From Roseateles violae (GTDB taxonomy: Bacteria > Pseudomonadota > Gammaproteobacteria > Burkholderiales > Burkholderiaceae_C), in assembly GCF_030410485.1 (NCBI RefSeq), contig NZ_JAUHHC010000002.1:558001-622000 (forward strand): DNA of 64,000 bases, given 5' to 3'. The notes below the pieces were generated by a model, which was not told the DNA's origin, did not search any database, and saw nothing but the letters and a program-made list of their open reading frames with translations. Positions 19,615-30,755 of this stretch are shown piece by piece (positions within the stretch are counted from its first letter, which is position 1; the number at the start of each line of letters is the position of its first letter). Both the position numbers and the translations under genes were made by a program.

Positions 19615-19759
19615 CAGGCTGTTGAGAAACTACTGCGGCGCCCCGCAGCGTCGTTGCGCGGTGCTCGGAATCCTCACGTACAGGAAGTACGTTCCGGTTC
19701 CTGCGCTCCGGGCGCCTAGCCGCGGGCCGTCCTCGCTACGTTTTTCAACAGCCTGCTAG
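19611..19759. repeat. 149-bp palindromic element with 20-bp terminal inverted repeats
   Basis: The ends are CTAGCAGGCTGTTGAGAAAC and GTTTTTCAACAGCCTGCTAG, which are inverse complements with one mismatch. The interior can also fold on itself around ACGTAC-AGGAA-GTACGT, so the whole unit is one long imperfect hairpin. The CTAG at each end supplies the TAG stop of the gene entering from that side: glsA on the left, the coiled-coil gene on the right. It resembles the intergenic hairpin repeats with TTGAAAAACG-type ends seen in many proteobacteria, but no transposase is encoded. It may also act as a bidirectional transcription end. Confidence 0.88.
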
Positions 19760-20424
19760 GACGGTTCCTCAGCGTCCTCGCGCAGCCGGCGCTCGCTGGC
19801 GTCCAGGCGCAAGAGCCGTTCCTCGATGAAGTCCTTCTCGACCAGGCTGCGCTGCAGCTGCGCCTGCAGCGCCTCCAGCTGCTGGCGCAACTGGCTCAAG
19901 GCCTCGGCATCGAGCGCCTCTTCGCCGGCCTCGCCGCGCGCGCGTTCCGGCTGGCGGCGCTCGCGGGCGGCGCGTTCGCGCAGCGCGGCGACCTCGGCCT
20001 GCAGGCGCCTGCGCTGGTTCAGCACGCGGTCGAGCTCGACCTGGTGCAGGCGCCGCCATTCCGCATAGTCCTCGGCGCTGAGGCCGTTCAGCGACTCCAG
20101 CGGCCGCAGCCGCTGCAGATCGGGCTCCGGCTCCGCCTCCTCCTGCGGCAGCGAATCGGGCCAGCTGCTCATCGACTCGCCCGGCTCGACGCGCTGCCAG
20201 GCGCGCATGCGCTCGGCGCGTTCGAGCAGGCGCTCCAGGCTGCGCGCGACCGCCTTAAGGTCGCGGCCGGCCTCGCGCGTGTCGTTCAGCGCGCGCACGA
20301 TGAAGTCCTGGCGCCGTTGCTCATGCGTGTTCATGCGCAGATAGGTGGCGACCGAGACGATGATGAAGACCGCGTTGGCGACCAGCACGCCGACGCTGGC
20401 AATGCTTTCGATAGCGAGGGCCAT
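19756..20424 (-). CDS. Membrane-anchored coiled-coil protein, unrecognised
   Basis: A 222-residue protein with one N-terminal membrane helix (about residues 5-28, IASVGVLVANAVFIIVSVATYL) followed by a long charged helical region with heptad-like Leu/Ala/Arg/Glu pattern, strongest from about 125 to 215 (RRRLQAEVAALRERAARE; LRQQLEALQAQLQRSL). It is likely an inner-membrane protein with a cytoplasmic coiled coil. It starts three bases after the response-regulator stop, so the two are very probably one operon and may act together. The stop is provided by the adjacent palindromic element. I do not recognise a named family. Confidence 0.75.
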   Translation of the reverse strand: MALAIESIASVGVLVANAVFIIVSVATYLRMNTHEQRRQDFIVRALNDTREAGRDLKAVARSLERLLERAERMRAWQRVEPGESMSSWPDSLPQEEAEPEPDLQRLRPLESLNGLSAEDYAEWRRLHQVELDRVLNQRRRLQAEVAALRERAARERRQPERARGEAGEEALDAEALSQLRQQLEALQAQLQRSLVEKDFIEERLLRLDASERRLREDAEEPS

Positions 20425-20427
20425 CGC

Positions 20428-21366
20428 TCAGGCCAGCATGAAGCTCAAGCGCCCCTGACCGCCGGTGGCGGGCAGGCGCAGCAGGAAGTCGCTGCGGCCG
20501 TGGTTCTGCTGCAGCAGCTGGGCCAGCTTGTCGAAGGGCTGGCTGCTCAGCCGCGCGGCGCTCAGCGCCGGCGCGTCGCTGGGCGTGCGCTTCTTCAGCA
20601 GCGGGGTGACCGCGCGCATGAAGCGCGAGGCCTGTTCCACCTGGCGCGCGGCCGGCCGGCCCTGGCGCAGCGCCGCCTGGATTTCGCCCCCGCTGCTGCC
20701 GCCGAGAAGGCAGCAGGCCGGCAGGTCCAGGAGGCCCACCGCATAGACGCCCTTGCGGCCGGCGCTGCCGTACAGCGCGATCAGCCGCGTCCCCTGCTGC
20801 TGCAGCCATTCGGCGCTACCGCCGCCGTCCTGGCGGTCGAGCTCGAAGCCGCGCATGCCCAGGTGGGCCGACATGCTCTGCTGCAGCTGGGCCAGCGATT
20901 CGATCGCCTGGGCGCCAGGCGTTTCCGCCGTCAGCGCCGGCGCGGGGCTGGCGCGGCGCTGCAGGCCCTGGGCCACCGCGCGGCGCAGCGCGCCGTCGTC
21001 GAAGGGCTTGTTCAGCACGAACAACGCGCCATTGCTGTGCGCCTGCATCAGGCATTCGCTGGCCGTCTCGGTCGTCACGAAGCCGACCGCGATGTCGGCA
21101 TGGCCGCTCTGGCGCAGGGTCTGCAGCATCTCGATGCCGGACACGCCGGGCATATGCCAGTCGGCCAGCACCAGATCGGGCCGGAAGCTGTCGATGCGGT
21201 CTAGCGCCTCGGTGCCGTCGCAGGCGGTCTCGATGTGCAGCTCGCCCAGCTCCTCGCATTCCAGCGCGCGGCGAATGATGGCGCGGATCGCGCGGCTGTC
21301 GTCGACGATCAACACCTTCTTGCGGTCCGCCGTTTCGGCGTCGGCTCTTGCTTTTGTCTCTTCCAC
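20428..21366 (-). CDS. Response regulator receiver protein with unrecognised C-terminal domain
   Basis: About 312 residues. Residues 15-140 form a CheY-like receiver: acidic pair Asp22-Asp23 (VLIVDDS), phospho-acceptor Asp69 ([13 protein letters not shown]), a Thr in FVTTE and the conserved Lys in VLNKPF. The remaining 170 residues hold no DNA-binding helix-turn-helix or GGDEF/EAL motif that I can see. They contain a Gly/Leu-rich segment ([16 protein letters not shown]) with alpha/beta character. The start is probably the GTG at 21366 preceded by GGGAAGAAG; no ATG fits well. It is the first gene of an operon with the membrane coiled-coil protein. Output through protein contact, as in chemotaxis-type regulators, is inferred. 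Confidence 0.85.
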   Translation of the reverse strand: MEETKARADAETADRKKVLIVDDSRAIRAIIRRALECEELGELHIETACDGTEALDRIDSFRPDLVLADWHMPGVSGIEMLQTLRQSGHADIAVGFVTTETASECLMQAHSNGALFVLNKPFDDGALRRAVAQGLQRRASPAPALTAETPGAQAIESLAQLQQSMSAHLGMRGFELDRQDGGGSAEWLQQQGTRLIALYGSAGRKGVYAVGLLDLPACCLLGGSSGGEIQAALRQGRPAARQVEQASRFMRAVTPLLKKRTPSDAPALSAARLSSQPFDKLAQLLQQNHGRSDFLLRLPATGGQGRLSFMLA

Positions 21367-21539
21367 GGCGCTCTTCTTCCCTTCGAAGGTATGGCGCTCC
21401 CCTGGGCCGGCATGGTGCCGGCGGCGCGGCCGGCGCGGGCCGGTGTTTTCCCCCGGTTTTGGGCGCAAAGCGCGCAAAACTGCGCGCCGGGCGGCTTCGG
21501 CTGGGGCGGGCACCGCAAAATCGACGCATGGAGGCAGGC

Positions 21540-22664
21540 ATGGAACGAGTCGATGCGGTGGTGATCGGGGCCGGGGTGGTCGGTCTGGCGGTCGGCCGCG
21601 CGCTGGCGCGGCGCGGGCTGGAAACGTTGGTGCTGGAACGCGAGACCGCGATCGGCAGCGGCATCAGCTCGCGCAATAGCGAGGTCATCCATGCCGGGCT
21701 CTACTACCCGCAGGGTTCGCTGAAGGCGCGGCTGTGCGTGCGGGGCAGGGCGGCGCTGTATGCGCACTGCGAGTCCCACGGGGTCGCGCACCGGCGCTGC
21801 GGCAAGCTGGTGGTCGCCACCGACGCGGCGCAGCTGGAAGGCCTGCGCCGGCTGGCCGAGCGTGCGGCGGCGAATGGCGTCGACGATCTGCGCTGGCTGG
21901 AGCGGGCCGAGGCGCAGGCGCTGGAGCCGGCGCTGCGCTGCGAGGCGGCGCTGCTCTCGCCCTCAACCGGCATCGTCGACAGCCATGGCCTGATGCTGTC
22001 GCTGCAGGGCGATCTGGAGCATGCCGGCGGCGCGGTCGCGCTGGGCTCGGCGGTGCAGGCGCTGCGCCGCGACGGCGCGGGCTGGCGGCTGGAGGTGGCC
22101 AGCGGCGGCGAGACGATGGAGCTGGCCGCCGGTCGGGTCGTCAACGCGGCCGGTCTATGGGCACCGGCCCTGGCCGCGGCGACCGAGGGCCTGGCGGCCG
22201 AGCACCGACCGGCCGCGCATTTCAGCAAGGGCTGCTATTTCTCGCTGACCGGCCGCTCGCCGTTCCAGCGTCTGATCTATCCGCTGCCGCAGGATGCCTG
22301 GCTGGGCGTGCACCTGACCCTGGACCTGGCGGGCCAGGCGCGCTTCGGGCCCGATGGCCAGTGGCTGAACGGCGTCGACGATCCGGCGCGGCTCGACTAC
22401 CGGGTCGACCCGGCGCGCGCCGAGGGTTTCTATGCCGATGTGCGGCGCTACTGGCCGGGCCTGCCCGACGGCGCGCTGCAGCCGGCCTATAGCGGCGTGC
22501 GGCCGAAGATCCACGGCCCCGGCGAACCGGCGCCGGACTTCCGCATCGACGGCCAGGCCCGCCATGGTCTGCCGGGCCTGGTGAATCTGCTGGGCATCGA
22601 GTCGCCGGGCCTGACCAGCTGCCTGGCGATTGCCGACGAGGTGCTGGCTCGGCTGGAAATCTAG
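21540..22664 (+). CDS. FAD-dependent oxidase, L-2-hydroxyglutarate oxidase (LhgO)-like
   Basis: A 374-residue flavoprotein of the DAO superfamily. The FAD dinucleotide motif [19 protein letters not shown] is at the N-terminus, followed by [14 protein letters not shown], a segment characteristic of LhgO/YgaF-like enzymes, and a late [15 protein letters not shown] motif. The likely role is oxidation of a 2-hydroxy acid such as L-2-hydroxyglutarate with electrons to the quinone pool; the substrate is inferred. I chose the ATG at 21540 with GGAGGCAGG upstream over one four codons earlier. Its TAG stop shares the four bases CTAG with the stop of the convergent bpt gene. Confidence 0.88.
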   Translation: MERVDAVVIGAGVVGLAVGRALARRGLETLVLERETAIGSGISSRNSEVIHAGLYYPQGSLKARLCVRGRAALYAHCESHGVAHRRCGKLVVATDAAQLEGLRRLAERAAANGVDDLRWLERAEAQALEPALRCEAALLSPSTGIVDSHGLMLSLQGDLEHAGGAVALGSAVQALRRDGAGWRLEVASGGETMELAAGRVVNAAGLWAPALAAATEGLAAEHRPAAHFSKGCYFSLTGRSPFQRLIYPLPQDAWLGVHLTLDLAGQARFGPDGQWLNGVDDPARLDYRVDPARAEGFYADVRRYWPGLPDGALQPAYSGVRPKIHGPGEPAPDFRIDGQARHGLPGLVNLLGIESPGLTSCLAIADEVLARLEI

Positions 22665-23383
22665 GCCGCTGTGACCCAGCGGCCGTCCCGCAGCAGCTGG
22701 TGCGGCCGGTAGCCGGCCTTGTAGGCCATCTTCGGGCTCTCCGCGATCCAGTAGCCGAGGTAGAGATGGCTCAGTTTCAGCTCGCGCGTCTGGGCGATCT
22801 GCCAGAGCACGTTGTAGGTGCCGTAGCTGGCGCCGGCCTCGGGCTCGTAGAAGGTGTAGACGGCCGACAGGCCGTCGCTGAGGATGTCCAGGATGGACAC
22901 CATCTTCAGCCGGCCCTCGGCATCGCGGAATTCGACCAGGCGCGAGTTGATCCGGCTTTGCAGCAGGAACTGGCTGTACTGGTCGACGCTGTCATGGTCC
23001 ATGCCGCCGCCCGAATGGCGGCCCGCCTGGTAGCGCAGATAGAGCTCGTAATGCTCCTGGCTGAAGCCCAGCCGCATCACCCGCGCCTGCAGCGCCTGGT
23101 GCTGGCGCAGTGCGCGGCGCTGGCTGCGCGAGGGGCGGAAGTCCTCGACCGGGATGCGCATCGGCACGCAGGCCTTGCAGCTGTCGCAATAGGGCCGGTA
23201 GGTGAACAGGCCGGAGCGGCGAAAGCCGGCGGCGACCAGGCCCGAATACGCATCGGCGTGGATCAGATGGCTGGGCGTGGCCACCTGCGAGCGCGCCTGG
23301 CGCTGCGGCAGATAGCTGCAGGGATAGGCGGCAGTCGCATAGAACTGCAGCTGGGCCAGCGGAAGCTCTTTCGGATGGGTCAC
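22661..23383 (-). CDS. bpt: Aspartate/glutamate leucyltransferase (bacterial ATE1-like)
   Basis: A 240-residue GNAT-like transferase that adds Leu from Leu-tRNA to proteins with N-terminal Asp or Glu, marking them for ClpS/ClpAP. The N-terminal Cys cluster ([23 protein letters not shown]) and the typical motifs SGLFTYRP and [11 protein letters not shown] support the family. The start is a GTG at 23383 that overlaps the aat stop as GTGA, so the two are translationally coupled. Length matches the family. The 3' end overlaps the convergent oxidase by four bases. Confidence 0.92.
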   Translation of the reverse strand: MTHPKELPLAQLQFYATAAYPCSYLPQRQARSQVATPSHLIHADAYSGLVAAGFRRSGLFTYRPYCDSCKACVPMRIPVEDFRPSRSQRRALRQHQALQARVMRLGFSQEHYELYLRYQAGRHSGGGMDHDSVDQYSQFLLQSRINSRLVEFRDAEGRLKMVSILDILSDGLSAVYTFYEPEAGASYGTYNVLWQIAQTRELKLSHLYLGYWIAESPKMAYKAGYRPHQLLRDGRWVTAA

Positions 23384-24150
23384 GGCGGCGGCGTATCGGG
23401 TTCGGGGGAGGGGCCGTCTTCGAGCCGCTCCCATAGGCTGGGATGATAGGTCCAATCGGCGGGAGCCGGCTGCGCCAGCGCCCGGCGCAGATGCGCCTCG
23501 AAGGCGCTGCGCGAGACTTCCGCCGCACCGAGCGAGGCCAGGTGGCGGGTGTTCTGCTGGCAGTCGATCCACGTGATGCCATGCCGCCGGCACAGACAGA
23601 TCAGCGCGGCCAGCGCGATCTTGGACGCGTCGCTGCGGCGCGCGAACATCGATTCGCCGAAGAACATGCGGCCCAGATTGATGCCGTAAAGCCCGCCGGC
23701 CAGTTCGCCGTCGATCCAGGTCTCGATGCTGTGCACCGCGCCGCTGCGCCGCGCCCAGTCCAGATAGGCGCGCTGCATCTCGGGCACGATCCAGGTGCCG
23801 TTCTGGCCCTCGCGCGGCGCGGCGGCGCAGGCGGCCAGCACCGTCGACAGGGCGCTGTCGACGCGGATCTCGCAAGTGGGGCTGAGGGCGAAGCGGCGCA
23901 CCGTCTTGCGCAGCGAGCGCGAGAGCTTGAACTGACGCGTCTGCAGCACCATGCGCGGATCGGGCGTCCACCACAGCGGCGGCTGGCCGGGGCCGTACCA
24001 GGGGAAGATGCCGCGCGAGTAGGCGGCCTGCAGCCGCTCGGGCGACAGGTCGCCGCCGGCGGCCAGCAGGCCCGGCGCGTCGGAGTCCGGCCCCAGCGCG
24101 CGGCTGCTGGGCGGGAAGTCCAGATTGCTGTCGTCCAGCCAGTCGATCAT
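23380..24150 (-). CDS. aat: Leucyl/phenylalanyl-tRNA--protein transferase
   Basis: A 256-residue enzyme that transfers Leu or Phe from aminoacyl-tRNA to N-terminal Arg or Lys, the first step of the bacterial N-degron pathway. Typical motifs are [29 protein letters not shown] and FFGESMF. Beyond the conserved core there is a Pro-rich tail ([11 protein letters not shown]). It is co-transcribed with bpt through a 4-base overlap, so both N-terminal tagging activities are made together. The start at 24150 (MIDWLDD) lies 39 bases from the divergent ArsC-like gene, and no strong ribosome-binding site is visible. Confidence 0.95.
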   Translation of the reverse strand: MIDWLDDSNLDFPPSSRALGPDSDAPGLLAAGGDLSPERLQAAYSRGIFPWYGPGQPPLWWTPDPRMVLQTRQFKLSRSLRKTVRRFALSPTCEIRVDSALSTVLAACAAAPREGQNGTWIVPEMQRAYLDWARRSGAVHSIETWIDGELAGGLYGINLGRMFFGESMFARRSDASKIALAALICLCRRHGITWIDCQQNTRHLASLGAAEVSRSAFEAHLRRALAQPAPADWTYHPSLWERLEDGPSPEPDTPPP

Positions 24151-24189
24151 GGGCAGCGATCGTAGCCGTTCGTGGTAAGTTCCCGGCCC

Positions 24190-24555
24190 ATGATGATCAC
24201 CGTCTACGGAATTCCGAACTGCGACACGGTCAAGCGGGCGCGCGGCTGGTTCGCCGAGCAGGGCCTCGACTACCGCTTCCACGATTACAAGAAGGACGGC
24301 GTGCCGGCCGAGCGGCTGCAACGCTGGATGGCCGAGCTGGGCTGGGAAAAGGTCCTGAACCGCGCCGGCACCACCTGGCGTCGCCTCGATGATGCGACGA
24401 AGGCGCAGGTCGTCGATGCCGCCAGCGCCGCAGCGCTGATGCAGGCCCAGGCCAGCGTGATCAAGCGCCCGCTGGTCGAGTGGGCCGACGGCGGCTTCAG
24501 CGTCGGCTTCTCGGCCGCTGCCTTTGCCGAGCGCAGCGCCAAGGGGGCTCGCTGA
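24190..24555 (+). CDS. ArsC/Spx-family reductase-like protein (YffB type)
   Basis: A 121-residue thioredoxin-fold protein with the YffB signature [16 protein letters not shown] at the N-terminus, one Cys in that motif, and the late IKRPLVEW segment conserved in ArsC-family members. YffB proteins resemble glutathione-dependent arsenate reductase, but their true substrate is unknown. Two ATG codons lie in tandem at 24190 and 24193. The stop overlaps the riboflavin synthase start as TGATG, so the two are translationally coupled. Confidence 0.85.
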   Translation: MMITVYGIPNCDTVKRARGWFAEQGLDYRFHDYKKDGVPAERLQRWMAELGWEKVLNRAGTTWRRLDDATKAQVVDAASAAALMQAQASVIKRPLVEWADGGFSVGFSAAAFAERSAKGAR

Positions 24556-25259
24556 TGTTCACCGGCATCGTCCAGGCGGTCGCCGAGGTCGCCACGCTGG
24601 CGGACAAGCCCGGCCTGCGCAGCTTCACGCTGCGCTTCCCGGCCGGCTTCTGCGCAGGCCTGGAGATCGGCGCCAGCGTGTCCTGCGATGGCGTCTGCCT
24701 GACGGTGACCGCGCTGCGCGGCGCCGACCAGGCCGATTTCGACGTGATGCAGCAGAGCCTGGCGCTGACCACGCTGGCCGAGCTGCGCGCCGGCAGCCGG
24801 CTCAATGTCGAGCGCGCGGCGCGCGACGGCGCCGAGATCGGCGGCCATCCGCTGTCCGGCCATATCGATTTCAAGGCGCGGCTGATCGAGATCCGCCGGC
24901 CCGAGAACAACCATGTGCTGCGCATCGCGGTCGAGCCGCGCTGGATGCGCTACATCTTCGGCAAGGGCTATATCGCGATCAACGGCGCCAGCCTGACCGT
25001 CGCCGAATGCGATCGCCGCGCCGGCTGGTTCGAGGTCTGGCTGATCCCCGAGACCCTGCGCATGACGACCTTCGGCGACAAGGCGGTCGGCGCCGAGCTG
25101 AACATCGAGATCGAGCGCTCGACCCAGGTCTTCGTCGACACGGTGCGCGAGGCGATCGACGAGCGGCTCGGGCCGCTGCTGCCAGCGCTGGAGAGGCTGC
25201 TGGCCGCCTCGGGCCAGAGCCTGGACGCGCTGGCCGAACCGATCAAGCCCAGGGCCTGA
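24555..25259 (+). CDS. ribC: Riboflavin synthase alpha chain
   Basis: A 234-residue protein that dismutates two 6,7-dimethyl-8-ribityllumazines to riboflavin. It begins with the invariant MFTGIV and has two tandem lumazine-binding halves: GVCLTV and [10 protein letters not shown] in and at the end of the first, NGASLTV and [12 protein letters not shown] in the second. The second-half motifs resemble E. coli RibC (also called RibE) rather than the Bacillus type, and the protein is some 20 residues longer at the C-terminus. It is coupled to the ArsC-like gene rather than to other rib genes, so another synthase may exist elsewhere in the genome. Confidence 0.9.
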   Translation: MFTGIVQAVAEVATLADKPGLRSFTLRFPAGFCAGLEIGASVSCDGVCLTVTALRGADQADFDVMQQSLALTTLAELRAGSRLNVERAARDGAEIGGHPLSGHIDFKARLIEIRRPENNHVLRIAVEPRWMRYIFGKGYIAINGASLTVAECDRRAGWFEVWLIPETLRMTTFGDKAVGAELNIEIERSTQVFVDTVREAIDERLGPLLPALERLLAASGQSLDALAEPIKPRA

Positions 25260-25271
25260 TCGCCGGCCTGA

Positions 25272-25661
25272 TCACTGGCCGGGGGGCGGCTGCCAGAGCT
25301 CGACCTTGTTGCCCTCCGGGTCGATGACCCAGCCGAACTTGCCGTATTCGGAATCCTCGCCACTCTTGTCCAGCACCTCGCAGCCGGCCGCGCGCAGTTG
25401 CTCCAGCAGCCGGGCCAGGTCGGCGACCCGGTAATTGATCATGAACGGCGCCTGGCTGGGGCCGAAGTAGTTATTGTCCAGGCCGCTGACGCTCCAGATC
25501 GTCGAACCGCCGCTGGGCTGGCCGGCCGCATCGGTCCAGGGGAAGGCTGCGCCGCCCCAGGGCTGGATATCCAGTCCCAGGTGCCGGGCATACCAGGCGC
25601 GCATGGCCTCGGGGTCGCGTGCCTTGAAGAAGATGCCGCCGATGCCGCAGACCTTTTCCAT
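25272..25661 (-). CDS. VOC/glyoxalase-fold protein
   Basis: A 129-residue single-domain vicinal-oxygen-chelate protein with two beta-alpha-beta-beta-beta modules: VCGIGGIFFKARDPEAMRAWYARHLGL at the start (shown by the ARDPEAMRAWY segment), and the closing IDPEGNKVELWQ motif with the usual Glu metal ligand. The substrate is unknown; relatives are glyoxalases, dioxygenases and resistance proteins. AAGGAG precedes the ATG at 25661, while the in-frame ATG eight codons earlier lacks support. It follows acnA on the same strand by 20 bases and may be co-transcribed. Confidence 0.85.
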   Translation of the reverse strand: MEKVCGIGGIFFKARDPEAMRAWYARHLGLDIQPWGGAAFPWTDAAGQPSGGSTIWSVSGLDNNYFGPSQAPFMINYRVADLARLLEQLRAAGCEVLDKSGEDSEYGKFGWVIDPEGNKVELWQPPPGQ

Positions 25662-25681
25662 TGTTCGCTCCTTGGAGTGTT

Positions 25682-28420
<2,739 letters not shown>

Positions 28421-28520
28421 GGACGGGCTCCGATCGGTTTTTTCGGCGGGGATCCCCTGTTGTACCCGAGCGCCGCCGCTTGCACAAAATGCCGGTTATG
28501 GGTGTGCCCGAGCGCGCAAA

Positions 28521-28556
28521 GAAAAAGGCCTCGCCGGCCGAGCCGGGCGAGGCCTC
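28521..28556 (-). terminator. Intrinsic terminator of the outer-membrane barrel gene
   Basis: A 10-bp perfect stem (AGGCCTCGCC with GGCGAGGCCT) followed on the minus strand by TTTTTC. It lies 22 bases past the barrel-protein stop and separates it from acnA. Confidence 0.88.
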
Positions 28557-28577
28557 TTGCTTCGAGCGCGAGGGCGC

Positions 28578-29438
28578 TTAGAAGGTGCCGGTCAGATAGG
28601 CCTGCAGGCCGGAGTAACTGGCCTTGAGGGTACCGCCGAAGTTGTTGCGGTCGACGTCGACGCGGGTGCCGAAGCGGTTGTAGCCCAGGCCGACGCCGAA
28701 GTTCTTGGCGAACATCCAGGTCGCGCCCAGGCGCAGATCGGACCAGCGGCCATCGTAGCCGTCGATATTGACCTTGAAGAACTGCGCCTGGCCGTCCAGG
28801 TACCAGTTGGGCGCCAGCAGCCAGCCGCCGCGCAGGCCGATCACCGGCAGCGGCGCCGGCAGCGAACTGGCCTTGCTGGCGGCCGAGGCCGTGCCGGTCT
28901 GGCCATTGGCATCGGTGACGGTGGCCGTGCCCGACAGCTGCAGCGTCGTCTTCGAGTAGTGCAGGCCGAAGCTGGCGGCCAGTTCATAGGTCGGCGTCTT
29001 CAGGAAGCCCCACTCGTAGGCCAGCTCCGAGACCTCGAACTTGTACTGCAGATCACTGCGGCTGCCGGCCTTGAAGGTGTAGTCGCCCCACTGGACGTCG
29101 TTGTCCAGCACGCGCGAGCGGGTCGTGTCGTTGTTGAAGTACATGAAGCGCAGGTGATGCACCGGCGTGATGCGCCACAGCACGTCGCCGCGGATGCGGG
29201 TCGCGTCGTCCGCGCGCCCGTAGTTCTTGTCGAAGTCGATCGTGGGGTTGTTCCTCGACGAGCCGTTCAGGCCGGCGCTGAGGTCCGAGCCGACGACGAA
29301 GGCGCCAAGGTTGAAGACCCAGCTGTTGTCGAGCAGCCCTTGCGCGTTCGACTGCGCCTGCGCAGAGCCAGCGATCGAGACGCCGACCAGGCCGCCAAGC
29401 AAAGCAGGTACATGTTTGAGCCAAGGCCTAGATCTCAT
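28578..29438 (-). CDS. Outer-membrane beta-barrel protein
   Basis: A 286-residue protein with a signal peptide ending SIAGSAQAQ and a body made of alternating polar/hydrophobic strands (for example YKFEVSELAYEWGF, YELAASFGLHYSKTTLQLSG) with a C-terminal Phe (AYLTGTF). That Phe is the usual outer-membrane insertion signal. The strand count suggests an 8-10-strand barrel. The central TASAASKASSLPAP stretch would be an external loop. The physiological role is unknown. It is divergent from the solute-binding protein across a 245-bp spacer with an AT-rich tract near 29537-29557. Confidence 0.82.
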   Translation of the reverse strand: MRSRPWLKHVPALLGGLVGVSIAGSAQAQSNAQGLLDNSWVFNLGAFVVGSDLSAGLNGSSRNNPTIDFDKNYGRADDATRIRGDVLWRITPVHHLRFMYFNNDTTRSRVLDNDVQWGDYTFKAGSRSDLQYKFEVSELAYEWGFLKTPTYELAASFGLHYSKTTLQLSGTATVTDANGQTGTASAASKASSLPAPLPVIGLRGGWLLAPNWYLDGQAQFFKVNIDGYDGRWSDLRLGATWMFAKNFGVGLGYNRFGTRVDVDRNNFGGTLKASYSGLQAYLTGTF

Positions 29439-29683
29439 GGACGCTCCTTTGTGTTCTACAAGGTGATCCGGCCCCCTAGATGCCGGGCCGTAAGTCCATT
29501 AGACACAGCTGGCCATGTAGGAGCAACCTGACAACGCATATTTTTCAAAAAATGCTACTGGCAGCATAGGGACTGTGGCGCCGATGGCGTATTCCACCCT
29601 TCCGAAGCCTTGCCAGCGGTGCCAAAGCTTGCCAAGAATGCCCCACCGCCAGCCGGCGGACATCCCGTTTTTGGAGGGGACCC

Positions 29684-30565
29684 ATGATGACTTCTCGTTT
29701 CAGGATCTTGCTCACCACCACCACCCTGTGCCTGGCACCGGTGCTGGCCCTGGCCCAGATGGCCAGCGCGCCGTTCGACGGGCGTCTGAAGAAGATCCAC
29801 GACAGCAAGACGATTTCGATCGCCTATCGCACCGACGCGCTGCCGTTCTCGTTCGAGGACGCCGACAAGAAGCCGGCCGGCTACACGGTCGATCTGTGCC
29901 GCAGCGTGGTCGGCGTGATCGAGCGCCAGCTGGGCGTCGCGCCGCTGCAGGTCAAGTGGGTGCCGGTCACCTCGCAGAACCGCTTCAGCACCGTCGCCAG
30001 TGGCCAGGCGGATATGGAATGCGGCGCCAGCACGGTGACCCTGGGTCGGCTGAAGGAGGTCTCGTTTTCCTCGCTGACCTTTGTCGACGGCACCGGCCTG
30101 CTGGTGCGCGGCTCCACCGCCGGCAACTCGCTGATCGACCTGGCCAACAAGAAGATCGGCGTGATCGCCGGCACCAGCAACGAGCGGGCGCTGGCCGAGG
30201 CGCTGAAGGCCAAGGTCGTGTCGGCCAATGTCGTGGCGCTGAAGTCGCGCGAGGAGGGACTGCAGCAGCTCGAGGCCGGCGCGATCGACGCCTTTGCCGG
30301 CGACCGCGTGTTGCTGATCGGCCTGGCGGCCAAGTCGAAGGAGCCGGGCAGCCTGGCGCTGCTGGGCGATGCGCTGTCCTTCGAGCCCTATGCGATCGCG
30401 CTGCCGCGCGGCGACTGGGCGATGCAGCAGGCCGTCAACGCGGCCCTGTCGCAGCTGTACCGCAGCAGCACCCTGGGCGAGATCTACGGCCGCTGGTTCG
30501 CCTCGCTGGGCCGCCCCAGCCCCATCCTTGAGGTGGCCTACGGGCTGGGCCGCCTGCCCGAGTAG
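29684..30565 (+). CDS. Periplasmic amino-acid ABC transporter substrate-binding protein (GltI-like)
   Basis: A 293-residue exported protein with a signal peptide (CLAPVLALAQ) and the two-lobe cluster-3 binding-protein fold: ISIAYRTDALPFSFED, KKPAGYTVDLCRSV, ADMECGASTVTLGR (the ligand-contacting region), and LANKKIGVIAGTSN. It resembles glutamate/aspartate-binding GltI-type proteins, although the ligand is inferred. GGAGGGGA precedes the first of two adjacent ATG codons. No permease or ATPase gene is next to it, so it is either an orphan or serves a transporter encoded elsewhere. Confidence 0.88.
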   Translation: MMTSRFRILLTTTTLCLAPVLALAQMASAPFDGRLKKIHDSKTISIAYRTDALPFSFEDADKKPAGYTVDLCRSVVGVIERQLGVAPLQVKWVPVTSQNRFSTVASGQADMECGASTVTLGRLKEVSFSSLTFVDGTGLLVRGSTAGNSLIDLANKKIGVIAGTSNERALAEALKAKVVSANVVALKSREEGLQQLEAGAIDAFAGDRVLLIGLAAKSKEPGSLALLGDALSFEPYAIALPRGDWAMQQAVNAALSQLYRSSTLGEIYGRWFASLGRPSPILEVAYGLGRLPE

Positions 30566-30755
30566 ACAGCGTCGCCGAGGCGGCCGGCGCGACGCGTGCC
30601 CGCCCGCCCGAGGAGGGTTGCCCAGCGTGACCTCGTTCACGCTTGGGCCGCCCCCGGCGCCCGTCCTGTCACCCAAGGGCAAGGATGTGTCGTGCCGCGA
30701 TACCTAGGGTTTTCCATAGGCTCCTAGCATCGAAGCACCGATTGCAGGAGTGGCG

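Noticed and set aside
29537-29557. AT-rich near-palindrome between the barrel protein and the solute-binding protein as an operator
   Set aside because: The symmetry is imperfect and mostly A/T runs. No regulator gene is adjacent, so it is not listed as a site.
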